Assembly: GCA_013396995.1 (NCBI GenBank)
Contig: VWZP01001424.1
Coordinates: 1,028,726-1,092,725, forward strand
DNA length: 64,000 nucleotides
Direction: 5' to 3'
Source of the DNA: Dicaeum eximium
Taxonomy: Eukaryota; Chordata; Aves; Passeriformes; Dicaeidae
Below, one piece after another: positions 22,621 to 36,700 of the stretch. The position numbers and the translations under genes were made by a program. Every line of letters begins with the position of its first letter. Positions within the stretch are counted from its first letter, which is position 1. Under the pieces are notes generated by a model that saw only the letters and a program-made list of their open reading frames with translations, was not told the DNA's origin and ran no database searches.

Positions 22621-25600
22621 TTAGCTATTATCTTTCTAGAGACATTTCATAACAGGTGCTATATAATAAGTGAGAAAAAAACCCTGCAGTAGACAGGTAC
22701 ACTACAAGGCTTAGATATATTTTTGTTTGAAAGACTTACCTTATGAAATTAAAACAGATTTTTGTTTATGATAATCCTATCTTAATATAACATCCTTTTT
22801 GGATTAGCTCAGTTTTGTCTTATATAAATCTGAGCTCAGAGTTAGCTGACTAACATTTGAAAAAAAAATTACAAAACATAATATTGTTTAGAAGATTGTC
22901 ATAACCAAGAAGTTCACCATTCATTATTTATCCCCCTGCCTTTAAGAATGAATCTTTGCCTGCTAGTAACCACAGATCCTTGAGTATTGCTGAAATGATA
23001 AGGAAAATGTAGAGCAAATGTTATTTTATTACCCTTTCTGAAGAATGAAACTGTAAATATTGTCTCTCAGCCCTGTCTACATTCTAATTCTAGCAACACT
23101 GTGAACTAAAGAGCCCTTTCAACTTTTAATAAAAACAACAGTATCTGAGATAGTTAGGGAAAAGCTTATAATACTTTGAGACATCTCATATTTGCTTTCT
23201 GTTAACTTTGAAATCTCTCTAGTTAGACAGTGCTGAATTTTTAATAAGCATTGCTATAGCATGGTGTCACTCTACATTTTATTACCCATCTGATCTCAAC
23301 CAGATAATTTTCTTCCATGACACTGTTTATATTTTTTAATTTTCTTAATTTTTTCAAATTTTGCCTTTATATCTCTATTGTTGTTTGGATTTAAAAAAAA
23401 TTATTATTGACCAGACATTTTTACATTAATCAAATGCTTGCTTTCCTGACCTCAGTAGAAACAAAGGTATGCATGGCACATATGCAGAAATCATAAATTT
23501 ACCTCATACCACCAGTTAAATGTGCAGAACCAGGGAAAATGTGACTTTTATTAGGTGGTCAAAGAGATCGTAACTATTAAATATTAAATGATTGTTAAAG
23601 CTTTTCTGTTTTCCTCTTGAAGTTTGTGTGGGAGTTTAATCAAAAATTGCTACTTAATGTTTTCCTCCTCAAATTTTCCCAGAAACTTAAAAAAAATCCC
23701 AAACAAACTGAAATCAGTATTCCTGGAATTTTCATCAGGTTTATTTCTCACATTTCACCTGCTGAATTAAAACAGAATAAATAAGATCTAATTTCAGGGT
23801 TGTTTTTGCTAAAAATTAGTTTCCTTATTTTATTTTTTTTCCTTCCTTAATTAGTTTTTCACAACATTTGTACTAAGAAAATGGAATATGCAATTAAAAA
23901 AAAGTACAAAGACACTGTCTCCATTTTGTTGATGACACTTATTTTAACTGCAGCAGCAAGAAAGTTTCCAAAATTATCTAATACATAAGCAATAAAGTAA
24001 TAAAGATACTGCTTTGCTATCATAAGAAAAATAAAGACGTACACCAATTACCACTTAGTATCTCTGGAAGATTAATGAGCATAATTTTCGTGCTAAAAAT
24101 ACATACACGATCAAATTATTTTCAGAATCTTTGACATCATTTTGTATAATTGGAACCAGCAGAAAAAAATAAAAGCCATTTTTAGATTTTGGTTTATTTA
24201 TACACTTTTTGCTTACTTTTTAGTGGAGAGAGAAACTGATTTACAGACAAAGCTGATACTAGGCTACCTCTTTTTTTTTCCTTGTTCTTTGAAGAGTTGG
24301 TTCCAGTTGTAGTTGCCTCAGGTTAGAATGAACTTGACATTGTTTCTGTTAATGTTTTACTTTTATGCTTCTTCTACTCATGAGATATGTTAGAAATAGG
24401 ATTTATTCACAAGAAAAAAAAAAAAAGGAATCTGGTTACCTCATTCCTTGTTTTCATAAGCATCCTTAATAATTTTCCTGAGAATACTTTTTCCCAGTAC
24501 GCCACATTGCAGAATTGCTTTGATATGTTGTCAGTAACTTTATGTTTTGATTCTCTTATGTTATGAGAAGGAAGGTTCTGAGCATACACACAGTCTTCTT
24601 TGCTATTGCCCTAAGGAAGTGGAGGATTTTAAAGGAGCTCAACGACCAGGAAAAAGAAATAAAGGGCGGGGAGGGGAAGGAAATCCAGCAGCAATGCTGT
24701 TTCTATAGAAAGGAAAGGGGGATACAGGTAGTAAAATGATAATGGCAGAACAGTTCCAACACTGGTGAAATTAAAATCCAGGGAAGCACAGAGATTTCTA
24801 GTTTACCTTGAACATCATTAAGGGAGCATCATGTTAATAAGGAAGAAGAAAATAGAAATAAAAATTTTAAAAACCTTTTAGGATATGAATGGTCAAATGT
24901 CCACAAGAAGATTTGAAAAAGACACCAAAGAGCACTGCAAAGTGTTGGCATAAATATAACCAAAAGAAAGAATGGGGAAGAAAGGAATTGTATTTTCTTT
25001 ACAACTGATATAACAGCTTGTCTGTTGCAAAGAGTTAGTGAGAAACAGCATGTTTCTTTTCCTCTTAAGCAAGTATCTTAAAATAATTAAAATAGTTATT
25101 CAGAGTAATTGAATTGTGAAAGGTTATTTAGAATGATAAAACAATTTTGAAAGTGAGAATGTCTAGTGAAAAACGTAGTCAAAGGATTAAAATATCTATT
25201 TTAAAATATCTGGGAACATGTCTGTAAAATGAGTCTAATTAATGAATATGTAAATCTGAGACAAGAATTAACATACTTTGCATAGGAGTCAACTCTCCCA
25301 TCCCTTCTGGAGTTGAGCAAGAACAGATGCTGGTTAGCATCTCCCCATAAATGTGAATGTGCTTGTGTATATATAATTAAGAATATACATATATATGGGT
25401 TGGGGTTTTTTGCAGATCTGATCATTAGAAAGGCTAATTCTTTTGAGAAGGTCAATTCAGTTCTATCAATGATTCCAACAGGGACAATATTTTGTTTCTA
25501 ATAACCTACCACTGAGCAACCAAAGTCTTGGCTCAGAGAAAGCACGTGAAATTATATATTTGACCTCCAGCCTTCTGCCTACAATAGTGAAATTCTTGTG

Positions 25601-27299
25601 TGTTATCAAGCAGGCACGCACATTTTGTAGGGTGCTTTCAAAAATCTGTCCCTGAAGAGAAATGATGACATCTTCTTTAAGAGAAAGAGACAGACATTTT
25701 TCGTACTTACAAAAGAGGAGAAAACTCAAAGTATAAATACTAAGCAAAGATGACTTGAGTGAATTTCCTGCTGATGGGTAAATACTATTATGCAACATTA
25801 TAAACTGTAACTGATTCTACAGTGAAATATCTATAATCAAAAAGCAGAAGATTTTTTTATTATCATGCCTAAGAAAAGGACATGGTACATGTTACATTAA
25901 TAAAAAGGATGAGAAAGCTAATTCCCAAATGATTCACATAAAATAGTGCAGTGTCCATGTATCCTACAGTATGTATTGTGTGCAAAGTATTTGATAAGAG
26001 AAAGATAATATACATTAACAAAAATAATTTTAGTCTTCATATGAAAACTTCAGAGTGAGAATCTTGGGATTATGATATAAATACAATAATAGACAATTTT
26101 AAAATATAATTATTATAGTACATACCAGTGAGAAATTGTGTATATTCTTCCCCCACTTAGTGATAAGTTAAGAATTGAGGAGAAATGGTCTTTTAGGAAG
26201 TGCGGATGGTTAAATAGAAATAACACATACATTCTTTTCCACATTAAAAAGAGAAAAAAAAAATTAAAAACTGACATTAACATGTTCCATATCCTGAAGG
26301 AAAAGGAGGTGAGTGAGTGTTGAATAGAAAGCAAAAATATCATACCTGTAAAGAACAGTAATGATAATTCTCAGAAAAGGTTTAGTTTAGTAACAGCAGG
26401 CAAGTCCTTCCTGTCTTGTAACGCATTAAAAGATCCCTGAGGATAGTTTAATGTTCAGCAACATCACACAGCAGACATGCATGAACTGGAAGGGTACAGA
26501 ACCTGAGGCCCTTCTGCTTTTGGATCACAGTTTTCTGCCCATCCCAGCTTCCCCCAGAATCATAGCTAACTGGAATGACAAATGTCATCTTAAAAGGGGA
26601 ATGAGCACGTTTATAAACGTACGTTTCCATATCTACTGCATCACTGTTGCACAAGAATTTGACCATGAAATATAAAATATTAGCTATGACATTTGAAATT
26701 CTTTGTATTTTGAACAACTTTCGTTGGTATTGTGATATAAATAGTTACTCCTTGAAGAATCAATATCTTGAAAACTTGATTAATTGAAGACTATCATATC
26801 CCATGTTTTATTTTCCAAGATATTATATGTTGTAAAGAATAGAAAAAACAAAAGGGTGTTTTATTTCTAGTAGAAATTTCACTTAAAATAAGGTGTGGTA
26901 CCAATGAAAATTTAAAATACCCAGTCTGTTTTACCCAATAACAATTTTTTCTTATATTTTAGAAGAAACAAATACAGTAATGCTAAGCCCCAGCTCTTAG
27001 TGAGTTTATGGGGAGGATAATTAGATTGACTCTGACAGTGCATGAGAGAAACAGCAAAATTTTCAGGGCATTGAATAAAAATCTTTTACTTGTAAATTTT
27101 AGAACATGAACATAGAATCAGATACTTGGCAAATCTTAAACCAATAACCCAACACAGTAAGGCACTTACCAAACTTTATCTTAGCAAACTTAAACTTATA
27201 CAGCTTTAAGTTGTCCAGACACAACAAGGCACTTCCTAAGTCATTGACTGAAATATTTTAAGATTAAAAAGGTATTTCAAGAAGAGGAAGTTAGGAGAA

Positions 27300-27325
27300 G
27301 AAAGAGAGAGAGAGAAAGATATGTA
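27300..27325 (+). repeat. Purine (GA)-rich microsatellite
   Basis: Short gaaagagagagagag stretch followed by tatgtatgtat. Slippage-type low complexity. Confidence 0.7.
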
Positions 27326-27359
27326 TGTATAGTCACAGCCTCAGACCCAGAATGGTCTC

Positions 27360-27690
27360 AGCTGCTTTTAATTCCAAGGCAGTGGAGTGTCCAACACTTG
27401 TACTGCTGTCTTTTTACCTGCTCTGGTGTCTTGGGGCCCTCCTCAGGTGCATGCCTGCAATGTAATATTCCCCCCAGGACCCATGTGGTCACCTGGCACT
27501 GTGATGTGGCTTCCAGTGTGCCACATGCCTGGCAGCTGGTTTGGGATCAGACCACAAGCTCCATGAGGAAGGATGTGGAGCAGTGCACTGTCCCACTATG
27601 CAGAAATTGCCCTGCAATACCCCTGTCCCCAAGCTTTCCACCTGGTTGTTCTGAACCAGCCAGCCATTCTTACAGTCTCCTACAAGCAAC
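27360..27690. other. GC-richer island of unknown nature
   Basis: About 330 bases with markedly higher GC than its flanks ('tgtcttggggccctcctcag' near 27427). Open frames of 100 (+) and 77 (-) codons cover it without recognisable domains. It could be an old retroelement remnant, and I cannot name a family. Confidence 0.35.
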
Positions 27691-29317
27691 CATTTCATAA
27701 TGTTAAGCTTATTTTGACACATGTATTTGCAACAGAAATGTTCATTAATAATGAACTCTTACAAATATTGAAAAATAACCATTCAACCATCCACAAAAGA
27801 TATTCCCATCTCTTTATCACTGGTAAAGCACACTCAAGCATCTCTCAAGCCTCATCACCTAAGTACCTTCTATAGTGAAGCAGAACTTGCCAAATACAGG
27901 TAATTGTAAATGAAATAAGATAAAAGAGAGATGGCCAAGTGCAGACTTCTTATAGTGGATTCTCTACCCCTTTGCTTAGTTTTTAACATTTGTTTTCTCT
28001 GACTGATTTTTAACTGAAGACAGATATCTCTGTGACAACAAGGTATGAGATAAGGCCTTGACTTCACATCTGTCTTCAAAGGAGAGGTTCAGCATCACAT
28101 TCTTTATCAATATGATTTTCCATCATTCAGCCAGAGCCAGCTTATTCAAGATACATTCGTAAATATTAATGTAAACAAAATTTTATTAGCCAGATTTTCT
28201 ACAGAACCAGAGAGATTAGAATAACATTAACTTCTAACTCAAATATACAAACCCAAAGATAAATTTAATTTCACAGAAGATCCACTTACATAATCCTTGA
28301 GAATAAAAGAATCATCAGCTGGATTTTACTTTTTCAAGTGGAATGAAAAGTAACTGTATGGAGAGGGTGATGTTGTAATTTTTTTTTTTTAATTTTCTGT
28401 TGCATACCTCTTCCACAGACTGAAGTACCCTCCTTATGGCTGGTAATTAACCAGACTTCTTTCAGATCATAATGTATGGCTGACATGACAACAGACATCT
28501 GAACAGATTCATTTCCTAAATCGTTTGAAGCATAAATTACTTAGGCTAGTCCTATGCCTTTGGGATTTGGTTTAGCTGACCTCTAGGTATTTCAATGATT
28601 GCACAGGATGTTTCACCTTAACAAGCCTTTCAAGATGAAAGAGCAACTGTTCTATTTGTCATTTTAATCCCACAGTAAGAATTAAAAGATTACTTTTATA
28701 AGTGTTATTTTATATCAAACTGTCCTAATAGCATGGACCAATGAGTAATTTTGAGGACTAGTAAAGCATTATGCAATCATTAATATGAATCATTAGTAGA
28801 CATGTATTATAAGTCTTTAACTCTTGTATCCTTCAATGTTAAAACTCAGTTTACCGATCATGAACCTTCCAAGGAGAAAGAACAAATTTAAGTTTTTTCT
28901 TCTTAAGGAGTGTCTAATCAGAGGACCCTTACTTATTTGTGGAAAGGCAGGGGCAAGATTTCTAGTTTGCTTAAGACATAAAATATTTTATTTATGTTAC
29001 AAAATTGGTCATTCAATAATGACCAGGTGGCTGCTGCCAAGGTGACTAGTTTAAACTTAAATGTGTGAATATATAAGTCAAATAAGCAGGATCCATATAC
29101 CCATATATCCTTTGATATGTACATTGTTGTTAAATACACTACATACAAACAGTAGCTGGGATTCAACACCAAGAAAGAAAATACATTAGGAGAAAGAGAA
29201 ATAAATAGGATAACCTATTTCCTGGAGAAAGGAGATGCCATTCTTCAAACATTCTGTATTCTACATATGTACAGGTAGGGTTTGTTTTGAACTTTACTCA
29301 AAGCCTGTTTTGCACAG
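27691..29317. other. AT-rich non-coding sequence
   Basis: Nothing recognised upstream of the exon-like segment at 29318. Confidence 0.5.
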
Positions 29318-29362
29318 AATGGAAGCCATGTCATACAGTGGCAGCCGGAGAACCACCTGAAG
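29318..29362 (+). other. Candidate 45-nt internal (cassette) exon
   Basis: Seen: a good 3' splice site (branch-like 'actttactcaaag', then 'gcctgttttgcacag' ending at 29317) followed 45 bases later by a consensus 5' splice site (TGAAG|gtaagc, intron from 29363). The enclosed bases have about 53% G+C and include a CpG, against strongly AT-rich flanks. Two frames are open: NGSHVIQWQPENHLK in frame with the exon start, and WKPCHTVAAGEPPE in the +2 frame. The third ends in TGA. The length is a multiple of three. Inference: this could be an in-frame alternative exon of a gene with very long introns, or a non-coding RNA exon. I do not recognise either peptide and name no gene. Confidence 0.3.
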
Positions 29363-30446
29363 GTAAGCTTACATCCAAGTCTTAAATCAGAGAAATCCTT
29401 GAAAACTCTTTCATCATTTGTCACATTCTACACAGGAAATTAGGTGATCCTCATTCTTATGGCCTATAATCTAGAAATTAGAATGCTGTATTGCTAGGTG
29501 GAAGTTTTTAGTATGATAAAAACAAAGAAACCTGGTGACTCATTTTCTGTCTTAGCTTTGGGAAGTTTAAAATGTAGAATACTATTTAGAAAGAAGAATA
29601 AATTTTGTATAACTCTTCATATATTTCTGAGAGGTAATATGATACTTGATTTACCTAGCTGATAGAAGAACATAAAAATATAACAAAATTTTGTTAAGAG
29701 ATGTTGTGTTCTGAAACTTCTGACCTAAAGTAATGTGTGAACATGCTTATGTAGTCGATTTGGTTAGAGATTCTAATGGCACTTTATATATTGCAAATTT
29801 GAATTACTTTTCTAGCATTATATTGAGGATTTCCTGTCTGTAAAATGTGTCCTTTCACTGTATCTATGCCTCTTTTGCACTTTTTCACATCCATTCTACT
29901 AATTTTTATTTTCTTGTAAATTATTATTCAGATATGATCCAGACAACTAACAGGTCTCCAAGAAAATCAGACTTTCTGTCAAATAAACTGAAATTTCACA
30001 GCCAAAAGGTCATTCTGCAGAAATGACTATATACTTGTCACATTATGTTTAATATTTTTTTTTAGCTAAAGTCAAAGAATACCAATATTTTTTTTAATTT
30101 ATCTAGAAAGAGGCAAAAAGTTAGCATAGTAGTTTTCTTTAACATTAACAATAGCTAGGGAGATAGACAATTTTCATTGTCTTAAATAACAATATTTTTA
30201 AAATGTTTTGTTGCAGCCTTTTTTTTGCAGAAATTTACTGTCTCATTTGATCTATGTTATTACTAATGCATATGGTCTACAGAAGGAACATGCAGTAGAA
30301 CTAAGTATTCGTACAAATCTTCAGAAAATATTTACTTCCGCTCTCAGGAGACTTCACAAAATACATCATTACTGTTTCTAGGAAAGGTCTGGAGAACATT
30401 CAGTGAAAAGAAGGATCTTTAAGGTAGATACTGCCTTTCTCTCTTA

Positions 30447-30535
30447 TGTTTTGTTTTGTTTTGTTTTGTTTTTTGTCCCTCTCCCCTCCCCTCACACCCA
30501 TTCCCTCGTCCCTTCCCCCTGTTTCCCTCACCCAG
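30447..30535 (+). repeat. (TTTTG)n microsatellite followed by a pyrimidine tract
   Basis: About five units of ttttg (30447-30475), then about 60 bases almost entirely C and T ('tccctctcccctcccctcac' near 30476), ending cctcacccag. The tract resembles an unusually strong polypyrimidine stretch before an AG, but no matching donor follows at exon distance. Confidence 0.75.
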
Positions 30536-31480
30536 TTTACCTGTTCATCTGTGAGAGCCATAACTGCTGCTCTTTTATCATGTAAAATGGACAGATGGAT
30601 TAGACCTTTTTAAACCAAGATAAGAGCAGGGAAGTTAGGAAGGAATTGTAGTGAAGGGATGTTTCCTTCTATAGATGAGAAGACTTAAAATTGCAAAGTA
30701 ATAAAACAACTGATTAATTTAATATTTTCAGCTTTCCTGTCCAATCCATATCTGTTGTTCTGATACTGCTACTGGTAGTTGTATACAATGAAGTCAATAT
30801 TTTTATTGTGCTGATACATGCCTCTTCATGAGCATTTAATGCATATGGTGAAAATATTATTTAGTAAGAGCTAAATATTCAGTTCTTTATAAAAGAGGAA
30901 ATTATTTCTGGTGAATTAAAACATTCAAATAAGTAGAAGCAATATCTCTACAGACAGACTGTTCAAGAATTGTGGAAACCATCTTTCTGACAGCCACAGT
31001 ATCTATGTATTTGAAAAATATTTGTAGCTAGATATTCACCCTCTGACTTCCAGGAAAGACCATATAAGATATTATTGAGCTCATTCACATAGCAACCTAG
31101 ACTAAAAAAGCAGGCATCTCACTGATTAGTCCTGCTTTCTTCACAGCATTTTGAAGAGCAGAGGAAGACTGCTGGGTTGTCCTTCCCATTAAAGAAAGTC
31201 CTACATTTCTTTATATCTATTACAGATTAGATTTTTCACTGATCTAGCCAATTACTTTCTAAAAATGAACATTAAAAATCTTTTCTCACTAGGCTTATGT
31301 TATATAAGTTAGTGCAAGAGAAATATAAATAGTCCTTTTTCCCCCCGATATCTTTTGTTGTGCTTAGAAACCGAGCTGCAAAAAATTTCAACTGTGGCTC
31401 CTAGATAATATTTTTAATCTCTTAATTTATTTGAAAGTTGATGTTATATATAGTTATGAGCATATAGGAAGTTATGGTTC

Positions 31481-31497
31481 ATATATATATATATATA
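31481..31497. repeat. (TA)n microsatellite
   Basis: Eight consecutive TA/AT units. Short and probably polymorphic. Confidence 0.85.
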
Positions 31498-33403
31498 AAA
31501 CAAAACCTCAAGTCTTCTCATGTAATCATTAAAGCATCCTTCAGAATTAGTGTAAGCTATGGAAGTAGTTTGAAATTTCTAGACAATATGCCTGAGAAGT
31601 CATTAAAGTAGTACTGAATAACTTCCCACTCTAAAATTAAGTTTTGAGGTAAAGGAATTTTACTTTTTTCCTAAAATTTATTTACTTTTATTATATATGT
31701 GCCCTTTTTTTTTCATATTTTATAACCTATTGTGTTTGTACTTAAGGAGAGGAACATCAATGAAATTGATTCAAGAATCCTCCACTGCACACACAGACAC
31801 ACATGCATTCTGTTAATTATGTAACTTTTATAAGCTATAGAACAACTCAAAAATGGTACACCGGAGGTGGGATTCACCTCACTGAACTCTACTATCCTAC
31901 AGTATAGAATCCCCATCTGAGTTGGCAGTTTAGCCTTCCATTTAATTTGGCCTATTTTAGTTATCTATTTTAAGACAATATGAACTAAGCCAGTTACCTT
32001 GAAGAACATATTAGAGGTACACAGGAAAGCAGACACTCAGCTGAGGCAAAAAAACCAAAAATAAGGTAGGGAAAAATTAGGAGTAAGAGCATGCATTACC
32101 TTCAAAAAGCTAGGATGTTTGCCCCACATGATGCCTTAGGAAAGATCTTGCTTAGTTTTATATTTAAAAAATTAATTAAGTATGCCTCTCTCTGTCCTCT
32201 TAAATTTGCATTGCAATACATTCTTGTGCAGGTTCTGTAACTTTGGTTAGGACAGCTAGTTTTCAGTCTGTATTTTGCATAGGCTTGTTTTTCCGATTTT
32301 TTTCTTTTTAATACCCATAATGGAAACAAGTTGCAATCAATGCTGTCCAGGGTAACTGGGGAATACAGGAACTCTTATGGTATCCCAGAGAAGACTCTTC
32401 AAGGAGCTCTTTTGTCCTGAATTTTTCATCTCAGGAAGATGTTAAATGTCTCTACTTTCCTTATGTGCACTCAACCCTGCCTCTAGCTCCAACTTTTTAG
32501 TCTGTTTTTGATTTAGAGCAAAAAGCAAAAAAATTTAAAGTTATCTTCACTGTGCTTGAAGATGTAACATAATCCTCAGTAGTCAGCCCTAGGTGGCACA
32601 TGTCTGACACCTAACACAACAGAAGAATGTATGTGCTTATTAAATATTTTTTTATAAGTGATCTATCCATGGTGATGGATTAGTTGAATAATAAATACAT
32701 ATCATCACTTTTGTCTGTCTCTTCTCCTTTTGTTAACTGCAGATGTGTTTTCTAGCATTTATGTAAAGCTCCTACCCAAGAGAACATGAATTTGGCAAAA
32801 TATTGATGATGAAATATTACTATTGGTGTTCATGTCACACTTATCTTTGGAAAAAAAAAGTCTTATTTGAGGGGTGGAAGGATTAATTTAGCTGACTTTA
32901 GCTGCTGAAGGTGGATGACTTTTATACAAGTAATTTAGAGTGGGTTGAATTACTTTCCAAAGGTGCTTATCTTTTTCTACCACCTATATAGACATCTAAA
33001 GTGACTTGCTTCTTTTCTCTTAGTCCTACCTTTTAGGTCATTAAAATTTGCTTTAAATTAATTTCACTAAAATACTGCTCTTATGTGGGCAATAATAGCT
33101 CCTGCTTATGTTTAGTAAGTTTCAAGCATGATTTTTAATGCAACTGCTGAATGAAATAAATAATGTAATATTTCATTTTTATATTTATTATTATTATTAT
33201 AAAATACAAAGATACATTTAGACAAGTTTCAGTAGCACAGGAAATATATATTTGTATAAAGTGTTGAAGGATGGGTAAATTTGATGCAAATAAAAGAGTT
33301 TAGTTATTGTGTATTTTTATTTATTGGTTAATGTACAGGGATTTCACAGATTAAATCCCTATTATTTTTGTATATAAAAAACCCCGAAGAAACTTTAACT
33401 GTT

Positions 33404-33725
33404 TGTGGTGGTTTAGCTTTGGCCAACAGACACATTTTTGCCCAATTGCTCCTTCCTTTCCTCACCTTACCATGGCAGGGGGAGAAAATAGGATAGGAAA
33501 TATGTTGACTTAAGGACAGGGAGATTGCTTTTACAATTGTCCTCATAGGTAAAACAGAATAGAAACGGGGAAAATAAATTTAATTTATTGCCTATTACAA
33601 TATCTTTAGGTAGGGAGAAACAAAAGGAAATATATCAATAGCATGTTTCCTCTTTCCCCTTCCCATTCTTGACTTTTTTCCCAACACATTTTCCAACAGA
33701 AGGTACTCCTGCAGTCCCCACTGAA
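33404..33725 (-). mobile_element. Avian ERV LTR fragment (U5/R end)
   Basis: Read on the minus strand it ends ...CCACCACA at 33404, with the same R/U5 layout as the LTR at 9930-10949. On the plus strand: 'tgtggtggtttagctttggc', 'ccatggcagggggagaaaat' near 33470, and 'cggggaaaataaatttaatt' near 33576. A minus-strand AATAAA lies at 33599-33594. Upstream (U3) sequence of the family is not recognisable beyond about 33725, so this copy is truncated or highly diverged. The boundary at the U3 side is approximate. Confidence 0.65.
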
Positions 33726-36700
33726 AACATCTTGACATCTTTACCCAATATATTGGTTTTTTTTCACTCCCTGTTTTGTTTCCTTACTTTTATTCTTCTC
33801 AATCTAAAAAACAGATAAAAAAGGCCTGAGAAATAAGACTGGATGCTTCTATTTTAATATGTACAATATATAGAAATGTAAATAAAATCTGAAAATAAGA
33901 GCAGTAGAAAATCACTTTACTTCTCCTATTTTATACTTTTGGTTCAGCACCATCAATTTTATGAAGATTAATAGTACCTCCTTATACTGTCTCTGATGTG
34001 CATGTGCAGCTTTAGGAAAACCTTGAGTGCCTACAAGGAAAGATATGCCTTCCTAAGAAGGAATAAAAAAGTAATAGAGATATTCCTGTATTTATATTCA
34101 AGCATGAGTGGTGTATGACAAGTTCACTAACGAAGAACGGTATTCTGAATATTATTCCCCAAAGAAATGAGAATGTATTTTTGTACTGTGTGCATGGAAA
34201 GCAGGATCAGATTTAAACCATTCTCTTATTTTCTTACTTTGCTCTCCTTAGTATTTGTGAGTTGCTGACTTTACTTTCCATTAGCCTCATGCCTTTTATT
34301 TATTTATTGCTCTGATGTTATTTGTCATCAGAAGTCTTTATTATTCCCAGGATGCTGATGCAGTAAAGTGAACTTGAAATAAAGGGTCTAAGTTTGAATT
34401 CCAAAGTTTAGACTGATCTAGTAATATAGCTTTTATTTCTAAAGCTTAAAATTTTACTCTGTGTTTCATAAGCATGCTTATTTTAGACAAAAAGTCAGGC
34501 CTGCTATTCAAAGGTCATACATCATTTCCCAGCATGGGTTTAAAGAAACAGAAAGACAGTAACAGTCAATACTGTCTTAATTTTGGAAATTTGACAAATT
34601 TCAGCTACAATTATTACCAATAATATTTTCAAATTCAAAACCTCCATATATTTTCTCATGTTTTACTTCCAGAAATTTCTTAGTGATTTTAGTTATTTAA
34701 CTGTGAATTCACCAAGCCTGAAGTGTGGACAGCATGATGGATCTTCATGGGTGACTAAAATACACATTGGAAAAAAAAACTCTCAGTTAAACACAGCAGT
34801 TTATATAGAATTTATCATTGTTCTCAATGCAATGTTCTGTGAGAATAATATTTTCCTACATTTATGTCTCAGCTTTGAAATTTGTCATGTTCCTGTGTAG
34901 ACTGATGTCAGCAGGTAATTTCTCAGATTGCAAAAGGATGATGTTATAGTTACTTGCTACAGGCTGGAACAGTAACTAGAGAAAGTCTTTTAAGTTCTCA
35001 GTAATAACATTTAAAATCACGTAACCTCAATTCTAAGTGTGTGTTACTTCAGGAAGTAGATTGTGTTTAGGTCTGAAAGGTATTTTAGTAATGACTTCTT
35101 AATGTGATTTCTTTTTCATGAAAGGTCTAATATGCCTGATCCTAATTTCATTTATAACATATTAGCATTTGGTAATTATATTTAATAGAGTTTTTATTTT
35201 ATCACTGTTTGACGTATGTAAGCTTTATAATGTTGCAATGTCACAATTCTGACGTATTTGACAGAATTTTTAATGGGGGAAAAGGGTTTTTCCCTGACAA
35301 AAATTACAACAGCATAAGAATGCATTGTTATTGAAATGGTTAATACTCTATCAGAATAATGCTGAAACCAAATTAAATATGTGAGGAAATAGAGGCAAGT
35401 TTAAAAGGAAATTGTAAAGAGGGTACATAGTAAACATATCATACAGACAAGCATTTATAAAAATATACTGTTAAAATATGCTATTCAGTCATGGAAAAAT
35501 TTGATTTAATTTTTAACTGATGTGATGTAGGTTTTCAGATTCTAACTACATTTTTATACATTTTTTCTAAATCAAAATTAGTGATAAAAAATAAAGTCCT
35601 TTGGTATCTCTAAAAATGAACTTTTTTTAATATTCGAAAGCTGAAAGGAAGATATTTTGTACGTGCAATATTTCTGGACTGTTGGATCAGGATTTCAGAT
35701 AATCCTCCTCATTATATACTACATTTATTTAGCCTGATTTATAATTCCCTTTGAAACTAAACTTCTAGTAGATGTAATCAAAATTGAAGCTTGAGTATGT
35801 TGTTCAGGACTGGGATGATCACAGTTTGCTGACGGTGGTTTTAAATTGTGCAAGAAGTAGAATGATAATATATAATCTGTGCCAGAGTAGAAATCTGTGC
35901 TGCTTCCTTTTACCTGTCTCCAAGATAAACCTTCAAATGCAAGGAAAAAGGCACAGCTCCCTGAGGACTGCAGTGAGTTATAAGTAGCAAGACTGAAAGA
36001 GGAAAACAATCTGTTTGAAATACAAAAGTTTAAAGACCTTATTATGTCACCCTTCAAGGTGGGAACATAATTTGCACATGAAAATAAGGACATATCTGAA
36101 ACTAAGTTAAGTGTGATAAAACTCAACTGAACAAGTAGAAAAAAAAAAAGCAAGGAGAAACAGAATTTTTTTTATTAATTCATATAGAGTAATTGATTAT
36201 ATCTATATTTTACATGAAAATCATCTTGAGACCCCAAGTTTATCTCCCTGAACAGAGTCATCTTGCATTCTCACAGCCTAGCTTTAGGCATTCAAGCACA
36301 CTACAATACCTGGGGTATTTTAAAGTTCTCTTAGGCAAACAGGCTTCCCATGTTATCATACCATTGAACATTCCAGATGGACTGTCCCCAGGCTGCCTAT
36401 GAGTAGTGTACTGATGAGAAGCAGTCATTGAGACAGGATGTGATCACAAGGCAGGTGGAAATCCTTGAAATGCTTACTGCTGTTGGTTTGAAAAATACCA
36501 TTCAACTGAGCACAATCGTGCACCTGCTCCTGAGGTTGCCATAACAGGACACAAAATAATTGTATTTGCCACTCTCTGACTTTGAATTTAACCGAAATGG
36601 AACTAAAAGAATTTTTGTTACTTTAGAAATAATGGAATTTGGTTTTAAATTTGTACACAATTTATCTAGGGTATAACAGCATGTCATAGGGATGTGGTGC

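Larger units (their letters stand above)
21146..27299. other. AT-rich non-coding sequence, about 6 kb
   Basis: No gene, CR1 or LTR recognised. Contains the A/C-rich tract at 22093-22146 and the hairpin at 22587-22620 listed separately, and a 12-base palindrome AAACGTACGTTT at 26616-26627. Confidence 0.55.
29363..33403. other. AT-rich non-coding sequence
   Basis: No gene or repeat family recognised apart from the microsatellites listed separately. Confidence 0.55.

Noticed and set aside
26616..26627. 12-base palindrome AAACGTACGTTT
   Set aside because: Interesting for its two CpGs, but a single 12-base palindrome in 64 kb is not significant alone.
30476..30560. Pyrimidine tract ending cccag as a splice acceptor
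   Set aside because: It is continuous with a (TTTTG)n microsatellite and no consensus donor follows within a usual exon length.
35725..36153. 142-codon minus-strand open frame, the longest outside recognised repeats
   Set aside because: No recognisable domain and no splice or promoter context. One frame of this size is plausible by chance in 128 kb of double-strand sequence.
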